NCBI RefSeq assembly: GCF_000296835.1
Contig: NZ_CAKE01000019.1
Location: 1-42,085 of the forward strand
Source: Lactobacillus hominis DSM 23910 = CRBIP 24.179
Lineage (GTDB): Bacteria > Bacillota > Bacilli > Lactobacillales > Lactobacillaceae
DNA: 42,085 nt
Reading direction: 5' to 3'
Each line of letters starts with the position of its first letter. The stretch's first letter is position 1. The translations under genes and the position numbers were made by a program. Positions 25,117-33,531 of the stretch are shown here, one piece after another. Under the pieces are notes generated by a model, which worked only from the letters and a program-made list of their open reading frames with translations, was not told the DNA's origin and did no database searches.

Positions 25117-27522
25117 TTATTTTAAACCTTCCCATTTCCATTCGGTAACTTCAGGCATATCTTTACCATTATCGCGAATGTATTGGTGATGTTTTGCAAG
25201 TAAATTATCCATTTCGCTAAGGAAATCAGCATTTTCTTGAGCGATGTCGCCAACGCTTTCAACTACGTCTTTAGCTAAATCAAATCGATCCATGTGGTTC
25301 AAAACTCTCATATCAAATGGTGTAGTGATATCACCATTTTCTTCATAGCCATGAATGTGAACGTCATCTTTGCCACGACCACGATCAAACCAAATTGACT
25401 CCATCATTGGTTTGAAGCCATGCCATGCAAAGATCACTGGCGTACCCTTAGGGAATAAGCGATCAAACTCTTTATTGCTGATTGCTTCTGGGTTCTTTTC
25501 AGGCGCCATTAACTTCATAACATCAATTACATTAATGTAGCGAATCTTCAAGTCTGGGAATTTCTTATGAAGTAAATCAATTGCTGCCAAGGTTTCAATA
25601 GTTGGTTCTGTACCGGTTGAAGCAAAGACAACATCTGGCTTTGCACCCTTATCAGTTGAAGCCCATTCAATGTAGCCTAAACCTTTATCAACTAACTTCT
25701 TGGCTTCCTCAATTGAGAACCATTGGGGACGAGGCTGCTTTGAAGTTACCAAAACATTGATGCATTCACGGTCTCTGAATGCCTTATCAGAAACAGCTAA
25801 CAATGAGTTAGTATCAGCAGGTAAGTATTCATGAATTAAGTCTGCACGACCTTTTTCATACAAGTGAGTAAGCATACCTGGATCCTGATGAGTGTATCCA
25901 TTGTGATCTTGTTGGAAAACAGTTGAAGTATCAACCAAGTTTAATGCTGGATAATCGTGACGCCAGTCTTGCTCTTTAGCTTTACGGAGCCATTTCATGT
26001 GTTGAGTAAGCATTGAGTCAACTACACGGCCAAATGCTTCATATGTTGCAAAGAATCCATGTCTACCAGTTAAAACATAGCCTTCAAGCCAACCTTCATC
26101 TTGGTGCTCAGATAATTGAGAGTCAATTACTCGACCTTCATGAGCCAAATTTTCATCATTTGGCGTATGAATATTTTCCATCCATTGACGCTTTTGATTA
26201 TCTAGTAATTGGAACAAACGATTTGACTTAGTTTCATCTGGACCAAATCCACGGAAGTTATTTGGGTTTAATTTAGCCATCTTATCAAGATATTTTGCCC
26301 ATTCAGCCATATCTTGCTTTTCAACAGAACCTGGCTTATCAAATTTAACCGCAAACTCACGGTAATCTGGCATGTTCAAAACTTTAGGATCAATTCCACC
26401 ATTAGTTACCGGATTCATTGCCATTCTTTGATCGCCTGATAAGGTATTTTCTTTTACGATATCTTTTGGTGAACCATCTTCGTTAAACAATTCTTCTGGC
26501 TTATAGCTCTTCATCCAATCAGTAAGCATTTCTTTATGAGTCATATTGCCTTGAGCAACAGGAATAGGAATTTGGTGAGCACGGAAACTATTTTCAATTG
26601 GATTGCCATCTAAGTCAAATTTAGGACCAGTCCAGCCCTTAGGAACTCTAAAGACAATCATTGGCCACTTAGCTAAGGAATCATCGTTGTTTTCACGAGC
26701 ATGCTTTTGGATGGCTTTAATGTCTTCAACAACTTCATCCATGGTCTTAGCCATTTCTTCGTGAACTTGCATATGATCTTTATAGCCATTAAATTCGCCA
26801 TCTTTATATGCGGAAACAAAGTATGGCTTCCAACCCATTCCTTCAAAGTACTTAGTTAAATCTTCATCGCTCATTCTAGAAACGATAGTTGGGTTAGAAA
26901 TCTTAAAGCCGTTGATTTGTAAAATAGGAATAACGGCACCATCTTTGATTGGGTTGATAAACTTACTTGAAAACCAAGAAGTAGCAAGTGGACCAGTTTC
27001 TGATTCACCATCACCAATTTCAACAGCAGCAATTACATCAGGATTATCTAAAATAGCACCAACGCCGTGAGACAAAGAATAACCTAATTCTCCACCTTCG
27101 TGAATTGATCCTGGAGTTTCAGGAGCAGCATGTGAAGCAACCCCACCTGGAAAACTGAAACGCTTAAATAACTTAGCCATACCTTTTTCATCTTGAGTGA
27201 TTTGAGGATATCTTTCAGTGTATGAACCATCAAGATAAGAGTTAGAAACCATTACTTGACCACCGTGACCTGAACCTTCGATATAGAACATATTTAAATC
27301 GTACTTTTTAATTACACGGTTTAAATGTGCGTAAATAAAGTTCTGTGGAACGATCGTACCCCAGTGACCAATCGGCTTAGGCTTAACATCTTCAGCCTTA
27401 AGTTCACGCTTTAATAAAGGATTATTCATTAAAAATAATTGGCCAACAGATAAGTAGTTGGCTGCACGCCAATAAGCATCAACACTCTTCAAATAATCTT
27501 TAGAATCGTAATTAACTGCCAT
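25117..27522 (-). CDS. xfp: Xylulose-5-phosphate/fructose-6-phosphate phosphoketolase
   Basis: Thiamine-diphosphate enzyme that splits xylulose-5-P (and possibly fructose-6-P) with phosphate to acetyl-P and glyceraldehyde-3-P (or erythrose-4-P). The 801 residues fit the family. Both family signatures are present: Glu-Gly-Gly-Glu-Leu-Gly-Tyr near residue 142 and the Gly-Asp-Gly-Glu cofactor motif near 173; His-rich active-site loops follow. ATG follows AAGGAG. The promoter carries a cre-like site, so glucose repression is likely. Fits pentose use by a largely homofermentative lactobacillus. Confidence 0.97.
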   Translation of the reverse strand: MAVNYDSKDYLKSVDAYWRAANYLSVGQLFLMNNPLLKRELKAEDVKPKPIGHWGTIVPQNFIYAHLNRVIKKYDLNMFYIEGSGHGGQVMVSNSYLDGSYTERYPQITQDEKGMAKLFKRFSFPGGVASHAAPETPGSIHEGGELGYSLSHGVGAILDNPDVIAAVEIGDGESETGPLATSWFSSKFINPIKDGAVIPILQINGFKISNPTIVSRMSDEDLTKYFEGMGWKPYFVSAYKDGEFNGYKDHMQVHEEMAKTMDEVVEDIKAIQKHARENNDDSLAKWPMIVFRVPKGWTGPKFDLDGNPIENSFRAHQIPIPVAQGNMTHKEMLTDWMKSYKPEELFNEDGSPKDIVKENTLSGDQRMAMNPVTNGGIDPKVLNMPDYREFAVKFDKPGSVEKQDMAEWAKYLDKMAKLNPNNFRGFGPDETKSNRLFQLLDNQKRQWMENIHTPNDENLAHEGRVIDSQLSEHQDEGWLEGYVLTGRHGFFATYEAFGRVVDSMLTQHMKWLRKAKEQDWRHDYPALNLVDTSTVFQQDHNGYTHQDPGMLTHLYEKGRADLIHEYLPADTNSLLAVSDKAFRDRECINVLVTSKQPRPQWFSIEEAKKLVDKGLGYIEWASTDKGAKPDVVFASTGTEPTIETLAAIDLLHKKFPDLKIRYINVIDVMKLMAPEKNPEAISNKEFDRLFPKGTPVIFAWHGFKPMMESIWFDRGRGKDDVHIHGYEENGDITTPFDMRVLNHMDRFDLAKDVVESVGDIAQENADFLSEMDNLLAKHHQYIRDNGKDMPEVTEWKWEGLK

Positions 27523-27568
27523 AATTTTTCTCCTTAAAACAAAGTTTTAATTTCTTTCTTCTATTATC

Positions 27569-27597
27569 ATAATAAAGCACTTTCATATAAAATTCAA
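27569..27597 (-). promoter_or_regulatory. xfp promoter with cre-like operator
   Basis: Minus strand -35 TTGAAT (27592-27597), 17-base spacer, -10 TATTAT (27569-27574). The spacer contains TGAAAGTGCTTTAT (27572-27585), a cre-like palindrome sharing 12 bases with the one at 6839-6852. A start about 40 bases before the ATG is expected. Confidence 0.65.
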
Positions 27598-27660
27598 CCA
27601 TTATTTTAATTGGTGCGTTCCAATTTTGAAATACTTATTTCTACAAAACTCCTTTTTACA

Positions 27661-27761
27661 ATAAATGCGATAATATCGACTTTTATAATTAATGACTAAG
27701 TGTTTAAATGAGTATATGCTTATAAATGCTGATTAATAAAGATCAATTTACGCATAAATGC
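27661..27761 (+). promoter_or_regulatory. Three phased ATAAATGC repeats before the DeoR-type gene
   Basis: ATAAATGC occurs exactly at 27661-27668, 27722-27729 and 27754-27761; steps of 61 and 32 bases are close to six and three helical turns. The third sits in GCATAAATGC, an inverted repeat. DeoR-family regulators often bind such repeats, so this may be an autoregulatory site that could also touch xfp. Confidence 0.5.
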
Positions 27762-27807
27762 TTATATTTATCTTGAAAGATGCTATTGTATGACTGAGGG
27801 GAAAAAT

Positions 27808-28572
27808 ATGAATCAATCACAACGTTTAATTGAAATCAAAAAAATCTTAGCTAAGAAAAAAGAACTGCAAACAAAAGAAATTGCAGCTCACTTCAATATA
27901 TCTTTTGATACAGCAAGAAGAGATGTGTTGCGTCTGACTTCAACTGGACAAGCCGTTCGAGTCCATGGTGGTATCATGGCAATTACTGCTAGTCAAGTTC
28001 CGGCTTATATTACTCGCAGTCATATCCAATCCCCAGTAAAAAACAAAATGGCGCAAGCAGCTAAAAAGTTTTTCTTGCCAGGCAAGTTTTACTTTTTAGG
28101 CGTTTCAACTTCAATTGCGCAAATGTGCAATTTGATCAATGGAATTGACGCCAGCGTTTTGACTAATTCACTAGATAATGCTCTTGCTTTGATGCAAAGC
28201 AATTTCCCCACTGTCAGTATTTTAGCCGGACAAGTTAATAAAACTAATCGCTTTATCTATTCTCCCCAAGCATTAGAAGAACTTAACAATGTCCATTTTG
28301 AAACTGCCTTTGTCGGTGCTTCAAAAATAAATTCTGATGGTCTTTACGTCGCTGATCAAAGAGATGCAGTCACTACTGGACGAGCAATTTCTCGAGCAGA
28401 CAAAACTATTCTTTTTGCTGAAAAATATAAATTTACTACTCGTAATTCTTCCCCATATAAAACTGCGAGTTTAAATGACATTGATATTTTAATTACCGAT
28501 ACCGTTCTTCCCCAAGAGTATCGTCAATGGCTTGATCCGCATACCCAAGTAATTCATGTTTTGGAGGTATAA
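27808..28572 (+). CDS. DeoR-family transcriptional regulator
   Basis: A 254-residue repressor of sugar-metabolism type. N-terminal winged helix (about 5-58) has the family pattern Leu-Gln-Thr-Lys-Glu-Ile-Ala-x-His-Phe-Asn-Ile-Ser-x-Asp-Thr-Ala-Arg-Arg-Asp, followed by the DeoR C-terminal sensor domain, which binds phosphorylated sugars in characterised members. ATG at 27808 follows GAGGGG; the longer frame lacks a site. It is divergent from xfp and two bases ahead of the immunity-like gene. Target genes are inferred, not seen. Confidence 0.88.
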   Translation: MNQSQRLIEIKKILAKKKELQTKEIAAHFNISFDTARRDVLRLTSTGQAVRVHGGIMAITASQVPAYITRSHIQSPVKNKMAQAAKKFFLPGKFYFLGVSTSIAQMCNLINGIDASVLTNSLDNALALMQSNFPTVSILAGQVNKTNRFIYSPQALEELNNVHFETAFVGASKINSDGLYVADQRDAVTTGRAISRADKTILFAEKYKFTTRNSSPYKTASLNDIDILITDTVLPQEYRQWLDPHTQVIHVLEV

Positions 28573-28574
28573 AA

Positions 28575-28946
28575 ATGATTATTTCTTCACCAGCTAAGCA
28601 ATTAAACAGTAAACTTTCTTCTCAAGAACAAGAAGCTCGTCAAAATGGCTATTTATTCGCTCAATTAGTGCGTTTATATCACACTTTTGATGGACGGCCC
28701 GGCAATGAATATAGTAAACTGCAAGATGCAATTGCTTGCGTTTTAGATAAGATCGATCAAAATGATCATCCTTACGCTTATACAAATAAATTAGTGATGT
28801 TCATTGAGGCACGCCACGCCCTTCGCGGACTTTATTTGAGCCCAGATCAAAATAAATTATTAATTGACTTACGTGAAAATACTAAGCGCACTAATCTAAA
28901 TTACGTATACTTAAGCGCAATTGATGCAACTTCACAATTTAAATAA
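28575..28946 (+). CDS. Pediocin/enterocin A-type immunity-like protein
   Basis: A 123-residue, all-helical-looking soluble protein. Its C-terminal half (Ala-Leu-Arg-Gly-Leu-Tyr-Leu-Ser-Pro-Asp-Gln-Asn-Lys-Leu-Leu) matches the layout of the PedB/EntA immunity family, where a four-helix bundle protects the cell from class IIa bacteriocins. The match is by eye and moderate. GGAGGT gives a strong ribosome site and the gene follows the DeoR gene by two bases, so they form an operon. No bacteriocin precursor, ABC exporter or two-component system lies near. Confidence 0.55.
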   Translation: MIISSPAKQLNSKLSSQEQEARQNGYLFAQLVRLYHTFDGRPGNEYSKLQDAIACVLDKIDQNDHPYAYTNKLVMFIEARHALRGLYLSPDQNKLLIDLRENTKRTNLNYVYLSAIDATSQFK

Positions 28947-28968
28947 GATTTTTAATCTTTAATATACA

Positions 28969-29003
28969 AAGAAAAGAGAGCTTTTTAACGGCTCTCTTTT
29001 CTT
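28969..29003. terminator. Bidirectional terminator
   Basis: AAGAAAAGAGAGC, loop of nine, GCTCTCTTTTCTT; T-rich exit on both strands. Serves the immunity-like gene and the convergent GntR-type gene. Confidence 0.88.
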
Positions 29004-29007
29004 ATAT

Positions 29008-29736
29008 TTATTCTTGGTTTAAGTTAACAAAGGTATTGTATTTCATATACTTATAATGAATACGCATATTTGAAACTTCAAATGGCGTCCCATCATCTAA
29101 AAAGAAAATACCTTCCATTACTCCAACTGGCTCATTCGGCGCTAACATCAGCTGGGTTTGATCATCTAAAGTCGAAGGCTCAACTGTAATTGTCAAAAAT
29201 GATTTAGTAACAGTTTTACCTTGCGTATCTTCTAAATAATTAAATAAAGACCCCTTTAAGATATCTTCATCAAGTTCTGGCGTAATCTTAATTGGAATAA
29301 ATCCTGTTTCAATCATAAATGGTTGATCATCAAGCAAACGCAAACGCTTGATTTGATAAACAAAATCTGAGTCCTTCAAGAATAGATCTTGTTTTAAATC
29401 TTCATTTGGTTTAATAACTTGATAATCAAGTAATTCAATACTTTGACTTTTGCCAGGAACACTAAAAGAATCAGTAATACCTAAATTAGATCCTTCATAC
29501 TTAAATAAGGCCTGATTTTTTAAATATAGCGGATTAATGAAAGTCCCACTACCTCTTTTTTTAAAAACAATTCCTTGCTGGGCTAGTAAACCTAGTGCTC
29601 TTTTCATCGAAGAACGACTGACTTGATAATGTTCACTCAAACTGCGCTCATCAGGAAGTCGCATGCCTTCATATTCATGATTAAGAATTTTTTGTTTAAT
29701 ATCGCGCATTACGGAGCGATAAACTAAATCAGTCAT
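29008..29736 (-). CDS. GntR/HutC-family regulator (UTRA domain)
   Basis: A 242-residue regulator. The N-terminal GntR winged helix (about 5-68) has the signature Leu-Pro-Asp-Glu-Arg-Ser-Leu-Ser-Glu-x-Tyr-x-Val-Ser-Arg-Ser; the remainder is a UTRA ligand-binding domain ending in Tyr-x-Tyr-Met-Lys-Tyr. It overlaps the nucleoside hydrolase stop as TAATG, so it probably controls that gene and responds to a nucleoside or sugar-phosphate. Ligand is inferred from context only. Confidence 0.9.
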   Translation of the reverse strand: MTDLVYRSVMRDIKQKILNHEYEGMRLPDERSLSEHYQVSRSSMKRALGLLAQQGIVFKKRGSGTFINPLYLKNQALFKYEGSNLGITDSFSVPGKSQSIELLDYQVIKPNEDLKQDLFLKDSDFVYQIKRLRLLDDQPFMIETGFIPIKITPELDEDILKGSLFNYLEDTQGKTVTKSFLTITVEPSTLDDQTQLMLAPNEPVGVMEGIFFLDDGTPFEVSNMRIHYKYMKYNTFVNLNQE

Positions 29737-30659
29737 TATTTTCTCCCTTGATCAGCCTTTTTAACGCTATCAACAAACCAATCCGCAAATTCTTGAGTAT
29801 CTACATCAACAGCAATTTCTGCATTAGACTTGTCGCTTATAAAGTCCATTGCACTAGCTCCTGCAGTAAATTTACCAGCTAATTCAATATCAACTCTTGC
29901 CTTTTTAAAGGTATACATTTCAGGTTTTAACAAAATTCCCACTGCAGTTGGATCATAAATCTTAATTCTGGGATCGCCATCAGGTTCTTTAATATGAGAA
30001 AACATTGCATAAAGCATTTCGCCCACTTGACCTTGGGACTTAATTTTTGCCATTTGATCTTGTGTTACATGAGCCTTATCGCCAATTTCTAAAGGCGCTA
30101 CTTTAATTGGCAAACCGCTATCAAAGACGACGCTAGCAGCTTCTGGATCGCCTGCGATATTATACTCGGCAAATGGGCTGTGATTGCCATGACCAATATT
30201 TGCTCCCATAATTACAACTTCTTGAATCTTTTCCAAATCTTTTGGATATTGTTTAAATAGCAAAGCAAAATCAGTTAGTGGTCCAATACCCATTAAAGTT
30301 ACTTTTTGCGTACTTTTTTGAATAACTTCATGCATTTTGGTTGCAGCTAGCCCCTTTTCAATTAAACTAGTATCTGCTTTTTCAAATTCATAGCCGGCAA
30401 TTCCAGTTTTACCGTGCACGCTGGCTGCGCTAATTGCTGGACGCACTAAAGGCTGGTTTGCACCAACAACGATTGGCACCTTAGTATTCAAAAATTTTTC
30501 TAAATTTAAAGTATTTTGCAAAGTATATTTTAAAGCAACGTTTCCCCAGGTAGGGACAATCATTTTCACATCTAGTTTTTCTGCAAATAAACTAATCGTC
30601 ATTGCTGCAATATCATCAATTCCTGGATCTGTACTAATAATTAAGGGTATTTTCGTCAT
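29736..30659 (-). CDS. Nucleoside hydrolase (inosine/uridine-preferring type)
   Basis: Hydrolyses ribonucleosides to base and ribose. The N-terminal calcium/ribose motif Asp-Pro-Gly-Ile-Asp-Asp (residues 10-15), Trp-Gly-Asn, Met-Gly-Ala-Asn near 150 and Asn-Ile-Ala-Gly-Asp-Pro-Glu-Ala near 167 are present. I chose ATG 30659 (307 residues, the normal size), because an extended -10 promoter at 30697-30705 puts the transcript start at about 30690; longer frames would begin upstream of it. Released ribose fits rbsK-rpiA-xfp, and bases fit hpt. Confidence 0.88.
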   Translation of the reverse strand: MTKIPLIISTDPGIDDIAAMTISLFAEKLDVKMIVPTWGNVALKYTLQNTLNLEKFLNTKVPIVVGANQPLVRPAISAASVHGKTGIAGYEFEKADTSLIEKGLAATKMHEVIQKSTQKVTLMGIGPLTDFALLFKQYPKDLEKIQEVVIMGANIGHGNHSPFAEYNIAGDPEAASVVFDSGLPIKVAPLEIGDKAHVTQDQMAKIKSQGQVGEMLYAMFSHIKEPDGDPRIKIYDPTAVGILLKPEMYTFKKARVDIELAGKFTAGASAMDFISDKSNAEIAVDVDTQEFADWFVDSVKKADQGRK

Positions 30660-30696
30660 TGATGTTTTCTTCTTTCCAAATTTATTCATTATCTTC

Positions 30697-30705
30697 ATCA
30701 TACCA
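30697..30705 (-). promoter_or_regulatory. Extended -10 promoter of the nucleoside hydrolase gene
   Basis: Minus strand TGGTATGAT (TG-N-TATGAT), with a poor -35. Sets the transcript start near 30690 and decides the translation start of the gene. Confidence 0.5.
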
Positions 30706-30749
30706 GAAGCCTGTTTAATTCGCATCGCTCTTTCAAAAAATACCGTCAA

Positions 30750-30785
30750 AAAAGGCCTAAAATCAAAATTTTAGACCTTAGTTTT
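30750..30785 (-). terminator. Terminator of the PNPOx-like gene
   Basis: Minus-strand stem AAGGTCTAAAAT with ATTTTAGGCCTT (one mismatch) and a run of six Ts. Confidence 0.75.
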
Positions 30786-30803
30786 TATATTATGCAGAAA
30801 AAA

Positions 30804-31169
30804 TTATTCGTAAATTTCTTCAATATCAATTACAACAACATAGGCATTTGGACTATCGGTTTCTGCTAAAACTTTTTTTGCATAATCATCGTCCTCATGA
30901 ATATGTGCAGTCCCCTTAATTCTTACGTTAGTGTGGGTTGGCTTATCAGCAACTACAACAGCTGCCTTTGAACCATTCTTCAAATTTTCGTAAGCATGTG
31001 CTTGAGTTTTTTCAAGATATTGTAAGTGTCCTTCATCTAAAACTTTCATAGATTGCTTGGGACCTACTTGAGGTTCACCGTTTGCATCTACAGTTGACAA
31101 ATATGCCAAGTGAGTCTTGAAGAATTCTTGTTGCTTGTCAGTAAGTTTATTTGAATCAAGTTTTTTCAT
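30804..31169 (-). CDS. Pyridoxamine 5'-phosphate oxidase-like FMN-binding protein
   Basis: 121-residue split-barrel flavoprotein of the PNPOx-like superfamily. The pattern Ala-Tyr-Leu-Ser-Thr-Val-Asp-Ala-Asn-Gly-Glu-Pro-Gln (22-34) and Asn-Leu-Lys-Asn-Gly-Ser-Lys-Ala-Ala-Val-Val near 62-72 are the usual flavin-site strands. True PNP oxidase is about 200 residues, so vitamin B6 oxidation is unlikely; the role is unknown. Single-gene unit. Confidence 0.8.
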   Translation of the reverse strand: MKKLDSNKLTDKQQEFFKTHLAYLSTVDANGEPQVGPKQSMKVLDEGHLQYLEKTQAHAYENLKNGSKAAVVVADKPTHTNVRIKGTAHIHEDDDYAKKVLAETDSPNAYVVVIDIEEIYE

Positions 31170-31271
31170 AAGATATAGATCCTTTCATTAATTAACTTTT
31201 CGATATCTATTATACGATAATATATTGCTCAAATAATTGATCTACGTCAAGAAAAAAGCATTTATTTTAAA

Positions 31272-31970
31272 TTATGCGCGATCTTTTTCTTCTATTGTTC
31301 CATCACTATGGGCAATAATCACCTTATCGCACATATTCAAGAACAAGCCGTGTTCAACTACACCGACAGTATGATCAAGATAATCTGCTAATCCATCTGG
31401 AACAGGAATTGGATCAATTGCTAAATCAATAATATAGTTGCCATAGTGCGTCACATATCGCTTGCCGTTTTCATCTAAACGCCACTGAGGTTTTAAGCCT
31501 TCTTTTTCAAAACGCTTAAAGTTTTGCTCGCAAGAAATTGGTAAAATTTCTACTGGAAGAGCAAATCCACCTAAATGGTGAACAAGTTTTGACTCATCAA
31601 CAATCCAGACGATCTTTTTAGAATTAACAGCAACGTTTTTTTCTAAAGTTAATGCGCCACCGCCACCTTTGATGCCATCTAAATTATCATCGACGCGGTC
31701 GGCACCATCCACAGTTAAATCTGCTTGATCAATATCAGCTAATTCATCTACCTTAAAACCCAAGCTTTCTAATTGCTTTTTGCTGCGATTACTGGTAGTT
31801 ACGATATGCTTTAAAGAAAAGTTTTCTTTTTCTTTTCTTTGGCCTAAAGCATCAATAAAAAATGCTACTGTTGAACCAGTTCCAACGCCTAAAACTGAAT
31901 TAGGTTTTACCATTGCTGCTGCTTTAATTGCAGCTTCTTTTTTTAATTGATCTTGTTTTTGTTTATCCAT
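31272..31970 (-). CDS. rpiA: Ribose-5-phosphate isomerase A
   Basis: Interconverts ribose-5-P and ribulose-5-P. The 232 residues show Gly-Thr-Gly-Ser-Thr (26-30), Asp-Gly-Ala-Asp-Arg-Val-Asp near 86 and Lys-Gly-Gly-Gly-Gly-Ala near 99, the phosphate and catalytic motifs of the family. One base separates it from the rbsK stop, so it is co-translated. Confidence 0.97.
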   Translation of the reverse strand: MDKQKQDQLKKEAAIKAAAMVKPNSVLGVGTGSTVAFFIDALGQRKEKENFSLKHIVTTSNRSKKQLESLGFKVDELADIDQADLTVDGADRVDDNLDGIKGGGGALTLEKNVAVNSKKIVWIVDESKLVHHLGGFALPVEILPISCEQNFKRFEKEGLKPQWRLDENGKRYVTHYGNYIIDLAIDPIPVPDGLADYLDHTVGVVEHGLFLNMCDKVIIAHSDGTIEEKDRA

Positions 31971-31971
31971 G

Positions 31972-32895
31972 TTAATCTTCCTTGAGAGCTTGCTCTACTA
32001 TTTTACGACTTGGAATAGAAGGAAAAGCGCCTAGCTTTTGCACTGTAAATGATGATGATTTAGAAGCATAGATGATACTTTCTTTCAAGTTGCTTAAATC
32101 TGGCTTTAATTCGCTAGCCAAAGCCCCAATAAAAGTATCGCCAGCAGCAGTTGTATCAACGGCTTTAACTTTAAAGGCTGGAATAATTTGTTCTAAATCT
32201 TCATATGAAACGTAAGAACCCTTTTCTCCAACAGTGATAATTACGCCTTTAACGCCCATTTCATGGAGTTTATCGGCGGCTTTTTTCATAGATGCTTCAT
32301 CCACCACTTCAATTCCAGTAATGCTTTGCACTTCAGTTTCATTTGGAGTAATGAGATCTGTTAACTTCAAAAGTTCATCAGGGATATCGCTACGTGCTGG
32401 AGCAGGATTTAAAATAGTGGCCTTGCCCGCATTTCTAGCTATTTTAAAAGCTTCAATAATTGCATCAAGCGGCGTTTCAAATTGGGCAATCACAAAATCA
32501 CTGTCTTCAATTTGATCTTGAGCTTCTCTAACATCACTAGCACTTACATCAAAATTAGCGCCATGTTGAATAATGATGGAATTTTGACCTGATTCTTGAA
32601 GCAAGATATATGCTTGGCCTGTTTGCTGATTTTCAGTGACCGCAACATGATCAATATTTATGCCATTATCTTTAAATTGATTAAGCATGTAGCGACCATT
32701 ATCATCTGATCCTACGCGTCCAACAAAAACAGTTTTGCTATCTGCACGACTACTTGCAACAGCTTGATTGGCGCCTTTTCCTCCGGCAGCTTTAGAAAAT
32801 TCAGTCATTGCAATTGTTTCTCCTGGTTGAGGAAGCTTTTTAATATGCAGAATATTATCGACGTTAATTGATCCAACAATTGTAACTTTATTCAT
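31972..32895 (-). CDS. rbsK: Ribokinase
   Basis: PfkB-family sugar kinase giving ribose-5-P. Gly-Gly-Lys-Gly-Ala-Asn-Gln (about 39-45) and the ATP/catalytic signature Asp-Thr-Thr-Ala-Ala-Gly-Asp-Thr (about 245-252, final Asp is the base) are complete. ATG 32895 follows AAAAGGA by six bases; the longer frame's start at 32919 lacks a site. 307 residues. Pair with rpiA; no ribose transporter (rbsU or rbsABC) lies beside it. Confidence 0.95.
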   Translation of the reverse strand: MNKVTIVGSINVDNILHIKKLPQPGETIAMTEFSKAAGGKGANQAVASSRADSKTVFVGRVGSDDNGRYMLNQFKDNGINIDHVAVTENQQTGQAYILLQESGQNSIIIQHGANFDVSASDVREAQDQIEDSDFVIAQFETPLDAIIEAFKIARNAGKATILNPAPARSDIPDELLKLTDLITPNETEVQSITGIEVVDEASMKKAADKLHEMGVKGVIITVGEKGSYVSYEDLEQIIPAFKVKAVDTTAAGDTFIGALASELKPDLSNLKESIIYASKSSSFTVQKLGAFPSIPSRKIVEQALKED

Positions 32896-32938
32896 GATAT
32901 TCCTTTTCCTATCTGGCAATATTTACCTTAATTATAGC

Positions 32939-32968
32939 AAAAAAGCATCCCTAAAACGGAATGCTTTA
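32939..32968 (-). terminator. Terminator of dps
   Basis: Minus-strand AAGCATTCC, loop, GGGATGCTT then Ts (one G-T pair). Confidence 0.85.
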
Positions 32969-32979
32969 CACCATATATT

Positions 32980-33447
32980 TTATTCACCATCGCCTGGACG
33001 CTTGCCAAGTTCTGCTGACATCATCCAAATTCTTTTTTCTATAGCTGTATGATACGCAATCAATAAATCGTTAGTTGAATCGTCGCCTTCATCTTCGCTA
33101 ATCTTTATACCGCGTTCATAATCATCACGCAATTGTTTATAAGCATCGACAATTAATTGAAATCTATCTTCAATTGAAAGATTCCAACTTCCTACTTGAT
33201 CAGCAATATTAGTTTTTTCTAAAACTTCTTCATAAGTAGAAATTGGACTGCCATTGATTTCAATTAATCTTTCGGCAACACCATCTTGTTGTTCAGATAA
33301 CTCGTCCATCACCTCATCTAAATATGGGTGCAAGTTCAAAAATCCCCGTCCTAACATATACCAGTGGTGCTGGTGAACAAGCATATGAGCTTGTGTTAAG
33401 TCGGCAACGATTTCGTTCATTATTTTTTTAGTTTCTTGATAAGCCAT
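32980..33447 (-). CDS. dps: Dps/ferritin-like protein
   Basis: 155-residue member of the Dps family, which forms a 12-subunit cage that oxidises and stores iron and protects DNA from peroxide. The ferroxidase pattern His-His-Trp-Tyr (about 27-30), His39 and Asp-x-x-Ala/Val-Glu-Arg-Leu (54-60) is present. Ribosome site AAGGAG. A palindrome TTAATATATATTAA (33459-33472) overlaps the ribosome site and may be a redox or iron operator. Confidence 0.9.
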   Translation of the reverse strand: MAYQETKKIMNEIVADLTQAHMLVHQHHWYMLGRGFLNLHPYLDEVMDELSEQQDGVAERLIEINGSPISTYEEVLEKTNIADQVGSWNLSIEDRFQLIVDAYKQLRDDYERGIKISEDEGDDSTNDLLIAYHTAIEKRIWMMSAELGKRPGDGE

Positions 33448-33531
33448 AAAATGTCTCCTTAATATATATTAAACAATGTTTATATATAAATCATATCCAG
33501 AAACGGTTTTAAAAGCTATTTATTTGCCTAG

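Noticed and set aside
33490-33512. cre-like AGAAACGGTTTTAA before dps
   Set aside because: Lacks the outer TG/CA of the cre consensus and does not line up with a promoter I can place.
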